A stretch of DNA of 64,000 nucleotides from Cotesia glomerata (lineage: Eukaryota > Arthropoda > Insecta > Hymenoptera > Braconidae). The stretch spans positions 5,419,666 to 5,483,665 of the forward strand of contig NC_058164.1 of the NCBI RefSeq assembly GCF_020080835.1, in the 5' to 3' direction. Shown here piece by piece: positions 25,801 to 39,044 of the stretch. Position 1 is the first letter of the stretch. The number at the start of each line of letters is the position of its first letter. Under the pieces are notes generated by a model, which did not search any database, was not told where the DNA came from, and was given only the letters and a program-made list of their open reading frames with translations. A program made the position numbers and the translations under genes.

Positions 25801-28800
25801 TCATTTAATTTTTATCCAAAATAATCCCACCGGATACGTCTCCAGTGTTCGTAAAATAACCGATAATCATTTTTGGCTCATTCAAATTAGGTAACGACAT
25901 TAGTTTAATTTAACATTTCATAAATAATGGGTACTTTTTTTTACATGGAATATAGGTGAAAATAGGTGACCTGGTTCTTTTAATGATAATCCTGTGTAAG
26001 GCAAATTGACAACTTTTGGTGACAGCTAATCATCCCCGGGATTTTCATCTTCCATTTTCATCCATCATTATTGGATCAAAATTTAGCGCCCTATTATACG
26101 AGGCAGTGCATCGCAATTCATCTCGTCGGATCACGTCCTGCATTTGTATCAAAGACACTGGAAGACCATGTGACAAGTTGAAAGGTCTATGACATGAAAA
26201 TACGAATGAGCATTACTGAAGATATACTTCCTCTTCATGTCCTGTATTTCGTTTCCATGTTCCCTGTATACGAGGGACGTAATATATAAAAGTCACTGAA
26301 TGCTGATGGAAGTCAAAAATACCGAGAAATCGTAGACTCGAGAGCGCCGTAGTAAAAATACAAGGGATAAAGAATTAGGGGTGAAAAAAAGACAGGCGTT
26401 TTCTTCAGAGAATGTGAATTGACACAACCGGCGGCGAATGGTACACGTATAACGTATAACATATAATGGATAAGTGAAGGCAACTTTTATTCAGCTTAAA
26501 AACTCTACTCTTTTGTTTCATATGAGGTGTTTTTCTTCAGTTGAGTCTTATTTGAAAACGTAACCTTAAATTTCTACCAGCTCTGCGCTTTTACCCTCGT
26601 CATCTCCAAAGCTGACTCGGCTGTTTGTTTTTCCGGTGTATTTTCTCAATCTTTGGCTTCCGCCGACGCTTCTATTCGCTTGCTGCTCGGTGAAATATTT
26701 TACTTATAGTGAGACTATTTTGTAAAGCTCTGTAAAGAAGAAGAGTCTAGCAGAAATTAAAATTTTCGTAAGTAATTGAAACTGGATCGAGTTTTGAAGA
26801 AAAATTAAAATCCTTCCAACATGATTTTGTCTTTGATACCCTGAATATGTTCTGTGAATTTGATTTCAAACCCTTGAGTAGTTTTTGAAATAAAAGGGGT
26901 AACCATTTTTGAAAAAAATCTAATTTTGATGAAAAAAAAATTTTTTTTCTTTCAATAAATTAATATTAAAAATTTTTATTGGATTTTTTCCTTGTATCGA
27001 CAAATAAAAAAGTAAAAGATTGAATCCCGTAGACTGTTTGAAATTTTTATTAGAACAAGCGAGCGAAATGAAAGATCGACGTGTGATCTTCGATGGAGTG
27101 AAATAGTTGATGAATTATCAAGTAGTTGTAAAGTTGTTGAGCGATTTAAAGTTTGTTTCTTAGCTCGGTACCAAGAAGAAAATGAACAAGTGAAGAAAAT
27201 AGTCGGTGTGTATGTGTATAAAAAGTACAGAGAAAGGTCCGATTAAGCGTTGATCCTGGATGAAAAAGTGATACCAGAAGTTGAAGGCGGAGTAGCCGGT
27301 GTCCTCGGCGAATTTTGAAGGAGCTTTGAGATTTCAAAGTTAAGGAAAAATAACCATCAAGAAGAGAATACACCCGGGTAGTAAAACAAAAATCTAAAGT
27401 AAAAAAACGTAGACTAAGTCCGACGGGAAAAAGGTAAAGAAACTGGAGTTCTTTTGGGTGACGGGTGGACGTGGACGACTCTCGATGCCGTCAACTTTGC
27501 GGGATCGGAAGGAGTACTGAGTAATAAATAGAGAGCCAAAAGAAATCTCCTCCGTAACTGTATACATAGGAAGTTGAAGTTGAAAAAAAGTTTACCGGGA
27601 AATTCAACGGATAAAACTTTACGGGCAAAGTACGTGAATTTCGGAATAAAGAATTTAATTTGCTTCCTTACTTAACTTTTTTATTCAGAACGGCTGTTTA
27701 ATTAGCTATTAATTGGGTAAGTAAATTAACCGTGAATTTCAAGCTTGGAGCAGAGCTTAAACTTTTGTTGGTAACAGTTTTTACCGGTATCCTCACTGTC
27801 ATCTGGACGGGGTTGATCGCGATACGATAAGAACGCACCAAAACTAACCCAAGATGCTTCTTCCGCCAAACTATTTCACCAATCTAACTTTTGCGGGCGA
27901 GTACTTGTCGTTTTATCTTTCGTGTCTTTTCTCGCTTGCTGTCTGCCAACGCAAACACCCAATGACTATCTTTCGCAGACGACGCGATGAAACGACGCGG
28001 AATGAAAAAGACAAAGCGTTTCACCCTATTCTGCTATCAGATTTTGCTATCAAATAAACAGACGTTGGTTCGTGCTTATGCTTCGTGAGATTGCCAACCA
28101 GAATGAAGATTGAAGACAAAAAAAATTCTAACTGAGTTTAAAAGTGTCGAATCAGTCAATCAAAAATTCATCAGGACAGCTTTGGACAATAAACAAGCTT
28201 TGTTTTAGCTTTATGCCCTCGAGTCTTGAACAGTGTCATAACTTTTGGACCCTCGTCAGAAGTATATCACTTGCCGGTACACCAGATGCTGGATTAGCGT
28301 TGATAACCCGAGAAAAGATCCAGCAAAAAGTCTGAGAGCAAACAAATTGAAAGTTGTCAAAGTCATCGGGATGGATAATGCGCCAGTGGTTAACAATGGA
28401 TGTTTAGTCGATCGTGGCATGAAGGGCGTTGAATGACTGGGTGACTGGTTGAATAATGGGCGAAATAGCTGAATGCTGGGCAAAAGAAATGTGTAGATAA
28501 AAGTAAAAGCCAAATAAAAAATTTAAGTAAATGGAAGTGAAGATAGCTTCTATTCTTGAGAATAAAAAGAAATAAATAGTCCATCTTCTTGCTGTTCGGT
28601 GCCTTTCAAGCTCACGGCTTCAGTGGCTTTATCATCGCATCACGTGCTCAATCTCACCCTCACTCGAGATATAAGTTTCATTTTATTCAAATTTCAAATG
28701 ATATTTGTCGTTCTTACTTTTATACTACTTTTGAATGATACTAGGAAATTTTTGGATGAAATCAACGAGCTTGAGTCCGTAGTCCAGAGACTGGAATTGA

Positions 28801-30063
28801 AAAACTAGATAGATAAATCTAATAAATGAAATTATCTGGAGAATAAATTTGTGGTTTGTTTTTTATATTGTGGCGGTGGGAAGAGAATTAATCGAATTTG
28901 CCGTGGAAATTCACCGAGGATCCGTTTACTGTTTCTTAGTTATGAGACACGTTGGGCGCCAGGACGCTTAAGCTTTATTTTTCGTTCCTTATTCTCGGGT
29001 TCGGCTTTACCTTGGAGGTATTTATTTTTGTTAGCCAGACAGCAAGAGCCAGCGAGAAGAAAACGCAACCAAGAGATGAGCAAAATAAAAATAAAAATAA
29101 AAATATAAGAGAATAGAATAGAATATAAAAAAGGAAAAAAAGGTACAAAGGAAATTGAACTTTCTACTTAATCAACGGGATAATTTTATTAAGTGAGAAG
29201 TATCGCTCGGAGTATTTCACCCGGGCCTCTTTCTCTTTCTCTAGATCTAGTTCCAGTTCCAGTTCCCGGTACTTGGCGCCCAAGTTTATTCAGTTTCTGT
29301 GCATTATTAAAGCCCGGTTTTTTCTTGTTTTAATCCTCTCTCTGGCTCCATTCGTATGCATTTTTTTTAATGCAACCTTTAGCTGGAAAACTTGTGTACT
29401 TTGGTGATTAATATCAAACAATTTAACTCGTAATATTACGCGCATTGTTTTCTAGAAAGAAACTCGAATTAAAAAAAAAAAAAAACCGAAAAAAGTGTAC
29501 ATTTTTTACTGTGCTGCTGTTAAATGTTAAGCGAACGCGAACGCGAAAAGTACACGGATATTACTTAACTTTCTAAGATAATTGTTATCATTCGGGTATT
29601 ACGGGACTAAAATGACTTTTCCGGGTATCATGGATAAAAACCCGACAATAATCCACCGTACCTCCGACTATTAAACCGGGAAAAAGATGGAAAATTAAAA
29701 AGAGAAGGATGAAGAGGGATACATTTTTACGGTCGTGATATACCACTCGGTCTTAACTTCCGTCTCGTAAACCTCAAGTACACGGCTAAAGCGCGATCTA
29801 AAACCCAGTCAAGAAAATACCGATACGGCTCGCACACCGCATGCCAAAGTGCTCTACAGTTGTAATTCACCAAAGTGCAAAGTACCCTATTCCGGTGAGG
29901 TTCTAAAAAGACTCTGCTAGGATATACCCGGAATATCACTTATCTTTTAAGTATCATACAATCATGAGCAATTACTCTTGTTTTATTTGTCGTTTAATAT
30001 CTCTGCAGTTTTTTTTTCCTCGACAGTTTTAGATGGAACGAATAATTTATAGTTCCTTTTACT

Positions 30064-30275
30064 CTGCAAGCGAAAATATTTTTATTAAAACGCCATCTGT
30101 TGGTAATTTGCGGTATTACTTCTTATGGGTCGTTGAAATCGATTGATATCTTATAAAAAATATCATAAAACATGCTATGAAACACAGAAATATGTCAGGA
30201 AAAAATTGAGAAAGTAATTTTGTTTCTGCTAGCGAAAAGATTTTTATGCCAGACGTCATCTAGCGGAATTTTTTA
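30064..30275 (+). repeat. two related ~50-bp blocks, 160 bp apart
   Basis: TCTGCAAGCGAAAATATTTT followed by an ACGCCATCTGTTGG block (30064-30102) resembles TCTGCTAGCGAAAAGATTTT followed by GACGTCATCTAGCGG (30224-30264). CGCCATCTGTTGGAA-like sequence is the reverse complement of the core of the dispersed repeat at 37366 (TTCCAACAGATGGCGC), so a distant relation is possible. Confidence 0.4.
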
Positions 30276-33200
30276 GAACTAAATTCAAAAAAATCTAAGA
30301 AGGCTTAAAAATGATGTCATAAGCAGTAAAAATTTTTCTTTGATCCTAAATCACTAAAATTAATTAAAAATCAAGGTTGTAAAAAATTTGCCTACAAAGT
30401 TTTTCGAAAAATAATCTGATAAAAAAATAAATAGATTTGAAAACGATAAACCAGCGAGGTCGAGTGCTCAGAAAAGATAATTATAATTCACGAGGGCTCT
30501 CGGCGACATTGTCAAGACAGTTGGTGTGCATACGGATAAAGCTCGTCTCGTCAAAAGAGATCGGTTGTACCAAAGAAATTTAAAACATCGATATGAAGCT
30601 CCTCAAGAGTAACAGTCTGGGCGGAGGTATGATGTATAATGTCACGACATGCAACCCTCTCGACCCTTGAGAAATTAGATAGGCAACCCTTGTCATCCAG
30701 CAAGCGAGAGGTTAAGTCGTCGAGAAGATTAAAGGTAATCTTTTTTCTCTCTCTCACTTGCGAGTTTTGATGCCTGCAGAGACTCGGAAAAAGACTCACC
30801 CCCGAGAATTGAAACGATGCTTCTGGTGAAAAGCTCTCTTTAACTTAACCTTCCCATATTTTTTTATCTACGGTCCTCAGCGTGTTTTTCATAAGTACAA
30901 CGAGCAGAGTTTGCGATCTATTGAAACGATACATTTTATCTTTTTTATTAAAATAAAAAACAGTCTACGTGAGTTTTGTAGTTTTTCAAAGGGTTGTTAT
31001 ATGTGAGATGTGAAAAAAAATTCCAAACAAAATCTTTAAAAGTTAAAGCTATTTTTTATCTTTTTTTCTTGACACTATCGATCTTAAACTTTTTTCGCGC
31101 GCTAAGAAATACTTTCATTGGCTTCATTTTTTTTTACGACGGTTGTTTGTTGCTTTAACTTTATTAACTTCAATTTAAAGTGCGAAAAGAATTACAAGTT
31201 TGTTGGCTGTTGTACACTCTTTAAAAAATTATATATCTATATGTATTAATTAATGTCTTTTATAGTTTTTATATTTTATTGTTTTAATTGAAGTTTATTC
31301 AATTTAAGGCGCGAAGAAAATGGCAATTGTTGTTTTTATTTTACAAGCACCCATTTTATCAGACTTGAGGGTATTTTGCTATTTATTGCCCTGTAAATTT
31401 AGTAACTTAATACAAAGTTAATAATACAGTCGATAGATTCGGTTGAATAGATTTAAGGTTGCAGTTTTATGTGCTGGAAAGTGTTGCAAGAAACGTACTG
31501 GGTACTACAGAGATACTGGATCGCGCAATCGGCTGGAAAATCCTGTTTTCGAGAGAATTAGATCCGGAGTGAAAATAAACAAAAGAATAATAATAAAATA
31601 CGTACGTATGCTTTTTTTATTTTATTGCGCCCAAGTGATGTCACACCTCCCGAGGTAAATTCTCCGTGAAAGCTTCAAGAACCCACTGAAAGAAAAGTTT
31701 ACGTTTTATTTTTATTTCTCGCAACACTCTATCGAAGAAAAATGAACCGAACCGAGAAAAACTCTCCACGCTGGAAAATACAAGTCAACTGCTTTTTTAT
31801 TTTGTTATTAATTGCGTAAATTTCTTTTTATAGTTAACATTGTAATCAAATTGACGTCATTTCAATGAAATTTTATTTATTCTTACTCTGTAAACCGGAT
31901 ATCTCTTGAAATAATTCGTCAATTGACCTGGTTTTATTTTATTTTGATTCTCATTTGAGTAAGTTAAATACCTATTGAATATTATTATTCTATTTTAGGT
32001 TGTTTATTAATAGAAATTATTTTTTCTCTTGAAATCAACTTAATTTTTCTTCCTAATTTTTTTAATAATTTATTTTAAGATTTTCGAGAGTGGCTTTTTG
32101 TAAAATTAGCTTTTCTGTGTTATGAAAAAAAGAATAAAAAAATTTTTTTTGTCGTTATTAAAATTATAATAACTTATGTAAAAAATGTTGTATGTTAATA
32201 ACAAAAACTCATTAAAACGTCAAATAAAAGAGCTTTGTCACTAAAAGACGTGAATATTATGATGAGCTATAAAAAAATTCTCAAAAAAAAAAAACTGAAC
32301 GGAAGTAAGAATCCGTAGTGAGTGAGTTCACCAACGGAAGATAGAAAGGGTCTTGTGGCTTGTAGTTGGTAAAAAATCTAAAGAAAATAAAAGAAGTAAA
32401 AAATCAAATCATCTCCTGCAATTATACGATCGAGGAAACAATTTCAACCCTTGATTCTCTAGGGGTTCTGAAAGTACTTCCGTAGGGTTGCAGCCACTCT
32501 TTTTCCCTCGGAGCTTCTATTCGCATATTTGGCAAGCCACCGGCTTAATACCTCCGACATTCTCAACTGCCACCACTATAAAAACTAACACTGCTACAAT
32601 CGGCTCTATGTAAGATGTTACAACATCGGAAATTTCAAAATATCTTTTATACCGTCTACGGTGGTTGTTTTCTCAAATCCCTCGCTCACTTTGAGAAATA
32701 ACAATTCACTCCCTTCGCAACATTTTCATTCTTTATCTACAGAGACGAGCGTCCGACAAATAAATACAAACAATAAAATAAAAGTTTAAATAAACACCAA
32801 ACACCGTCCCAAGAAAAGGGAAAAAAGCGCATCTCTATTATCTCCATCTCGAGGGAGAGTTGTTTAATTCCAGTCCATTGTTGTCATTTCTCTTCCAACG
32901 CTACTCTTTTATTTCTTCCTTCCTGTTGTCTTGGAAAAATATTTCCCATTTATTTATTATTATAATTAAACCATTTATTATCAAACGCGACTAATGGCCC
33001 GACATTCATTTTATGAGCCATTGTTTTCGTCACTTAAATTTAATTAATCATTTTTTTTTATTCTTATCACCGGTAAAATTGAATTTTTGGAATTTTTATT
33101 CGAAAGATTTTTAATTTAAAAAAAACCAAAGTTATAATTTTTATGATAACCTGCAAATTGTTCAACTAACGGATTGAAGACCTTGAAGAAAATTAAAATC

Positions 33201-33288
33201 AGACAATACGTTCAAAGACTGTTATTAAAAAAAGTTGACTTGAACCAATTCTAAAATTTTCCAGCGCTTATAACTTGAAAATCAATTA

Positions 33289-34070
33289 TCTATATTATTA
33301 AGAAAATACGAAAATTTTTGGGTCCAGGATAGTCATATGATAAAATCGGTTTTTTTTAGTGAAATTTAGTGTCATTGCAAAGGTCTTGATTTCAATTTGT
33401 GCCTTTTTAAGATTTCATATCATTCTCACCGATAATCAATTTATTGTGGTGAATATTAAGGCTGTATCCGAAAATGCTCAATCTCTAGATACATAATTAA
33501 GGAATGACTTTGTATCTTGTGAACTATTGACATTTTTAAAGATATAAACTCATCCCAATGTTACACTCATCGAGACCTTTCATTTGAGTACCCACATGGA
33601 TTTTTCATATATTTATATATTTTATATATATGTATATATGAAAAATATATGAAAATGAATGTGGATACTCAAATAAAAGCTCTTGATGAGTGTAACATCG
33701 GGATGAGCTTATATTTTTAAAAACGTCAATAATTAAGAAATAACTTTGTATCTTGTGAACTATTGACATTTTTAAAAATATAAGCTCTTCCTGCCATTAC
33801 ACTCATCGAGACCTTTCATTTGAGTACCCACATCAATTTTTCATATATTTATATGTTTTATATATATGTATATATGAAAAGTATATCAAAGTGCATGTGG
33901 GTACTTAAATGAAAGCTCTTGATGAGTGTAACATCGGGATGAGCTTATATTTTTAAAAATGTTGATAGTTAAGAAAGTACAATGCAATTTAACAAAAGTC
34001 ATTATTTAAAAAGCAAAATTTTATTTATTTATAGTTTACAAGTTACTGCAGTCACATAGTGACAAACTAA
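33289..34070 (+). mobile_element. Helitron-like element, copy 1 (3' end diverged)
   Basis: Starts TCTATATTATTAAG directly after an A, as Helitrons do. The 5' part shares long similarity with the inverted copy at 61502-62325, including GTCCAGGATA and CATATGATAAAATCG. The body holds two tandem palindromic units (period about 236 bp) with arms such as CATTTGAGTACCCACAT. The 3' part keeps GCAGTCACATAGTGAC at 34048-34063, but the final tail seen in the other copies is lost. CTAA stands at 34067-34070. No helicase or Rep coding, so it is non-autonomous. The 5' end is well supported and the 3' end is approximate. Confidence 0.72.
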
Positions 34071-37000
34071 GACTCTACTTTGCCCCTTAAATCCAAATAA
34101 AAAATGCCCACATGACACAATTTCCGTGTAAGCATTGAATTGTCGGGTATGCCCTCGAAATAATATAATTCCAGTGGTACAACACCCCCAGACAATCGTT
34201 AAGTCGACTCTAATTTCACGGTGTGTAAGTCAGGCTTGTGTGAATTGAATGGAAACACCAAGATCGTTTTTATTTCCCACGAGACGGCGCTGGCCGGCGA
34301 GCACGATCCCGGGTAACGAGGAAAGAGCTGAATCGAGAGCTCGGCGATAACTGAGAGCCGAGGACTGAGGAATGGAGGCTGAGAACGTCGTCTGGCCAAT
34401 TGACGAGCTCGGATAATCATATTCGATTAGGATGATCCTCGCCTTGGGATTGTTGGGTCCTTTGTCCTGACAGCCACCCGAGGACTTGAAAGCCGAGTGA
34501 TGAGCATCAGTCCACCGGGCGGAAAAGAGAAGACACGGGTGTAATACTCGAGGATTCTCTGGGAGGCTTTGCCTCAAGACACTCTGCTGCGGTTTCGAGG
34601 CTCGTTAGATCGCTATTCCTCTAGTCGCTAAATCTATTCTCATTCCGTCTAAATCACCTCTGTGTCTCGCGTTCCTTAACAATTCTCTTCCTTCTCGACT
34701 TATTCTTCTTCTTTTTCTTTATTCCGACCTCTTCAATCCTCTTAAACTGGAGCTTCGACAAACAAACCCATTATAAATTACCTAATTATAATCCAATGAG
34801 CCAACTCGTTAAGCCAAGACAAAGATGTCGAGGGAATGGAAATAATCAATCTTCAAAATTTATATTTTTCGCATCTTTTCATTTAATCCTCAGATTTATT
34901 GTTTGTATCTTTGCTTTTTATTTTTATACTATTTATTTTATCAAAACAAATTAAACTCTGGCTGATCAATAATATAATTTTGAACGATAAGATTATTGAA
35001 CTTTAAAGAAAGATTTGTTTTATTAAAGCTCCAGAGCTCTGGATTGCATTAAAAAATTACTTAACTAGGGCACTATTAAATTTAACTTGGATCAATACTC
35101 AGTTAACTGAATTAAGTATTTATGTGGTTAATAAAACTATTATTTGAACTGATAAAATGCATCAGTTTTTGGAGCATTGATTATTTAGTCAATTTTAAAA
35201 ATAAGTCTTCTCTTTACTCTGTCAGAAAATTTTCTAAAATTGTTTAAAGTAGCTTAAATTGTTCAATTTTGATATCAAGCTTCTTTATATTGTTTTATTT
35301 AGATAAATATGACGTCAAACGAAAATTCGCGAATTTCCGCAGCAAAAATTTTCAATGATAATTATTTTATAATGAATGAATTAGCAATCAAAACAGCGTA
35401 AATTACAAAAATTATTAGTACCAAAACCTAAACGATGATAAGTCCTCCGACTCTCTTAAATACTAACGAAATACAAGCCGTTCTCCAATAATTACACTAA
35501 TGGAAACAGCTAGACACAAAAAAGCCAGCTCGAATTGCTAAAAAAAAAAAAACAAAAATTACCCAGTAAAAAACCTAAGTATCATCTCTCTGCTCGGTTG
35601 TTTTTTTTACAGCTTTTTCATTCATAGCTTATCTCCGGGCAGCAGAGCCTCATTTCGCGGTGTTCTCGCTAAACCCCAAAAATAAGACCAGAGAAGAGAA
35701 GTTTCACGAGAGCTCGCCACTGCTAAGGCATTAATTAATGAACCAGAGCAACATAAGAAGCCTGATATAAATTCGGCGATTTGCCAAAGCAAACATCCAA
35801 CCCCTTCAATAACTCCCAACTAGCATCTGATTATTTAATCCGGATCTCCAAGTACAAATTATTGATCGTAACAAACTTCTTGCCCCCGGAGCAAGTTCTG
35901 GTTCTATTGGACTTGCAGTCGAGATTACCGACCGGCAAATAAATAATACAAGGCACAAGCGCTGTCTCAGGACTGCTGATAGAGACGGAGAAGGTATCGA
36001 TCGAGGACGACGGCATCAGAAGTACAATCTCAGCATGTGAGACATCAACTGTCAAGCTTCGGTGAACCGTTCAGGCGTACATCACTTTGCTGGCCCTTCG
36101 GTTTGCTTCTCTGGTCACTGCTCGAGACTCTATGCTCTGGGGTCTTGGCCGGGGAGAGTTTGGCCAAGTGAAACAGTTAGTTCCCCTTACAGGTCCATGT
36201 GTAAATCCTTAACGCGTGTATGGACACTGGGCTAATGAGCCGGAACAAGCTGTTGCAAGGGACGTGCGTATTTAGTATTTAGTCGCGTTAAACCTATTGC
36301 CCATCGCTGCGATAACGATGCCTCCTTCTCCCTCCTCGATCTCCTCCATTAATATCTAGATGCTCGCGATCCTGATACTTCGTCCCTTTCCCTCCACAGT
36401 CATAGTCATTGTCTTTGTCTTCAGCTTTATCTCTCTCTGTTTTGCTCCTGGCAGCCCTGGACGCGGCTCTGATAGGGAGCGCTGAATATGGTATTCTCTG
36501 GTGCTCGGTACAATGGGTGGTATTGTTGAGGACTTAAATTCTCAGGCTGATTGCCCATTCCCGACGTCAATCAGTATCAAGCATATTCCCAGAATCAGCG
36601 GGAAGCCCTACCTACGACCTACTACAATAACGTTATAAAGCTCACCAGAAACTGCGCTCGATAACGACTTGCGGATAACGTCCACGTAATACTGCCCAGG
36701 ACCATAGTCTGTAGATGGTACGCCACACTGGATAACAATGATCTACTAAGGGGTTTAGTGTTTGGATTTAACAGGTGACGATAATCGTTGATCGTTCGTC
36801 GTTTATATTCCAATCGCCAGTTTTGTCCCAATTTATCCTCGTGAATAATTACTTCGTGAGAGAGCATTTTTTTTATAATTTTCACCTTCATTGTGATTGT
36901 TGATGCTGTTATTGTTTAGTTATTAATTAACAGCGGTTACACGGTAATTTATTTCGGTTACCCGCTGACGATTTATGATCCTGCTGCTCAATAATTCAAT

Positions 37001-37365
37001 CATGTGACAGATTAGCGTTATATTACTGAATTCAACGCGTCCTTTCGCGTTTATTTTAATTAATCATCCAGGGTTCTACTTACTGGTTATTAAAATAGTC
37101 ATTTTGATGAGTCATTTTGTTAGAGTCATAATTACTGGAAAGTCACATCCAGAGATAAAAATGCTGGGAGTAATCCTGCTTGGTGGGAGTAAATTTATTT
37201 AATTAGCAGGCTAAATAGAGCCGCTGGGCACTGGTTATTTTTATTACGATGTTAATTGAGTTTATAAAAATAATAAGAAGCTTTTTGAAGGAAATATATA
37301 AGTTGATACAACTTTGAACTTTTTAAATTGACAAATAATCCGTGGAAAATTTTTTGATATGTCTT

Positions 37366-37475
37366 GGTAGGTTTTAATATGGCCATATCTAATTTTTGAT
37401 TGGTTAGTTTTAAAAAATTCCAACAGATGGCGCATGATCGCAGAATTATCTCATTATTAGAGAGTTTAACTTTGT
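37366..37475 (+). repeat. dispersed repeat copy C with CAGATGGCGCAT core
   Basis: Third copy of the family at 1441 and 7613: GGCCATATCTAATTTTTGAT, GGTTAGTTTTAAAAAATTCC, AACAGATGGCGCATGATCGC and CTCATTATTAGAGAG in order. AGATGGCGC matches the known insect CTCF core well. Borders are approximate. Confidence 0.55.
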
Positions 37476-38514
37476 AGTATTTAGTTCTAAACCAAAAATT
37501 TTTTTTTCACTCTTTTAAGAAGCTTTTCCATTATTTTTGTATAAAAATTTTATTTTTCAATTCTCTAATGGTCTTATAACCATGTCAGAAAATAACTTTT
37601 TCAAAAGAACTCACAAGCATTAATTGCCGAGAGTAATCCAGCTCGTACATATGGTTATATTTATTCAAAGTGTAAAATAAAAGCTTAAGTAGATACTTTT
37701 CCTAATAGGATACCTGGATCCTGGCGCTGAATGCATAAGAATTTGCTTTAAGTATACGACGCGGATGTTTCTAGTGCTTACGAGACGCCTGCATACGTTA
37801 CAACGCCTTCAATCCCTCTTACCATATTTCACTCAGTTTGCATTACCCTCTACACTCTTACTCACAACATGAAAATTACATTTCCAATTGTATATTTGCG
37901 GATACGTAAAAAAGCTCGACTCGTCCGTTTACATTTACACATACGACTTATAGCTTACGGCTTATTTTTTCTGGTTTACCTATTTCTCAATTTTCAAGAC
38001 AGTGACTTTTCCTGGGCTTTCCTATCTTTAGTCTCGAATCTTGAAGCCGACGTGACGTGCCACGCCCAGGTGCTGCAGGGTTTAATTCACCTAGTTTCTA
38101 GTTCCCAATTCCTAGTCCTTCACATATCCAGGATCGGAACACCGCTGGCATAGCAGTTCCAGACACACAAGACTCCTTCTGAGAAAGCCACACCGTGATA
38201 ACCTGCTGCGCTCAGTGACACTCAATTAGCTGTTGACAATAGACATTACAACACAATGGCACGCTGCCAAACTTTCTCTAAATGCTCATTTCTCATTAGC
38301 TCGATCGTCAGCTTCTCAACAGATCCAAACTTCGTTTATTTCATTAATCATAACTACTACCTTTGTTCCCTTGATTTTTGCTTCTTAAGCCAATCTAAAA
38401 TTGTTATTATTATGATTATAATTATTTTTATCATTAACGTACTAATATTAAAACTGGGTCCAAAAAATCTACAAGTAAAAAAATGATCAATTTTTTATTT
38501 TTTTCTGATCTTAT

Positions 38515-39044
38515 TGCACGCCTCGTAAGCGAAGCGTTGAGGTCATGCTCTACTCTCGATATTTCAAAAAAAGCAGTTTTCTCGAAATTGTAATTGATTT
38601 TTGTTATTTATATCGCACTTACAGGTTAATATAAGTACACTTATATCAAGTCAAATAATTTGTCATGCACATAAGATATATTTCAATAACAATTTTTTTG
38701 TTTAACATAATAAATAATAACATTAAACATAATCTTTTTATTAGTCGAAAAAATGATTGAACCGGAATAATTTTTTTTTTTATTATCTAAAGTAACACAC
38801 TTATGATTTTCTCAATTAATATGAGCGTTCAATTCACTGTCGTTGAATTATTATTTATAAAAAACTAATATATGACTGTGGATTTTTTTGTATATTTATC
38901 TATACATTTTATTATAGTATTTTTTTCCTCACCTTAGAGTTATGGCGCCACTAAACCATAGCAGAGTTTTCTGTTTTTTATTTTGCTTTTTATCTTTTAT
39001 TTTAATCAATTTTATTATGAAAAATGAGATTATGAGGCGTGCAC
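38515..39044. repeat. possible element bounded by TGCACGCCTC inverted repeats
   Basis: TTGCACGCCTCGTAA at 38515 faces its inverse, TTATGAGGCGTGCA, ending near 39043. About 530 bp of AT-rich DNA lies between, with no coding content. With 14-bp arms this could be a short transposon remnant, but no target duplication was identified. Confidence 0.35.

Larger units (their letters stand above)
22188..33288 (+). other. giant Lar intron, part 1
   Basis: Begins with the donor GTAAGT. AT-rich, with no exon recognised on either strand. Contains a 29-base poly-A at 22855, a TG-rich stretch with GTGTGT near 24130-24400, a patch at 24460-24950 open in several overlapping frames at once (a composition effect), a short-frame region at 30551-30799 minus, and a related pair of blocks at 30064-30275. 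Confidence 0.6.

Noticed and set aside
27687..27716. Segment between TTATTCAG and GTAAGT resembling a short exon
   Set aside because: It has a stop codon in all three forward frames, so it cannot be a Lar coding exon.
30551..30799. 82-codon minus frame with a fairly protein-like C-terminus
   Set aside because: No recognised family and no convincing splice partners. Left as unsupported.
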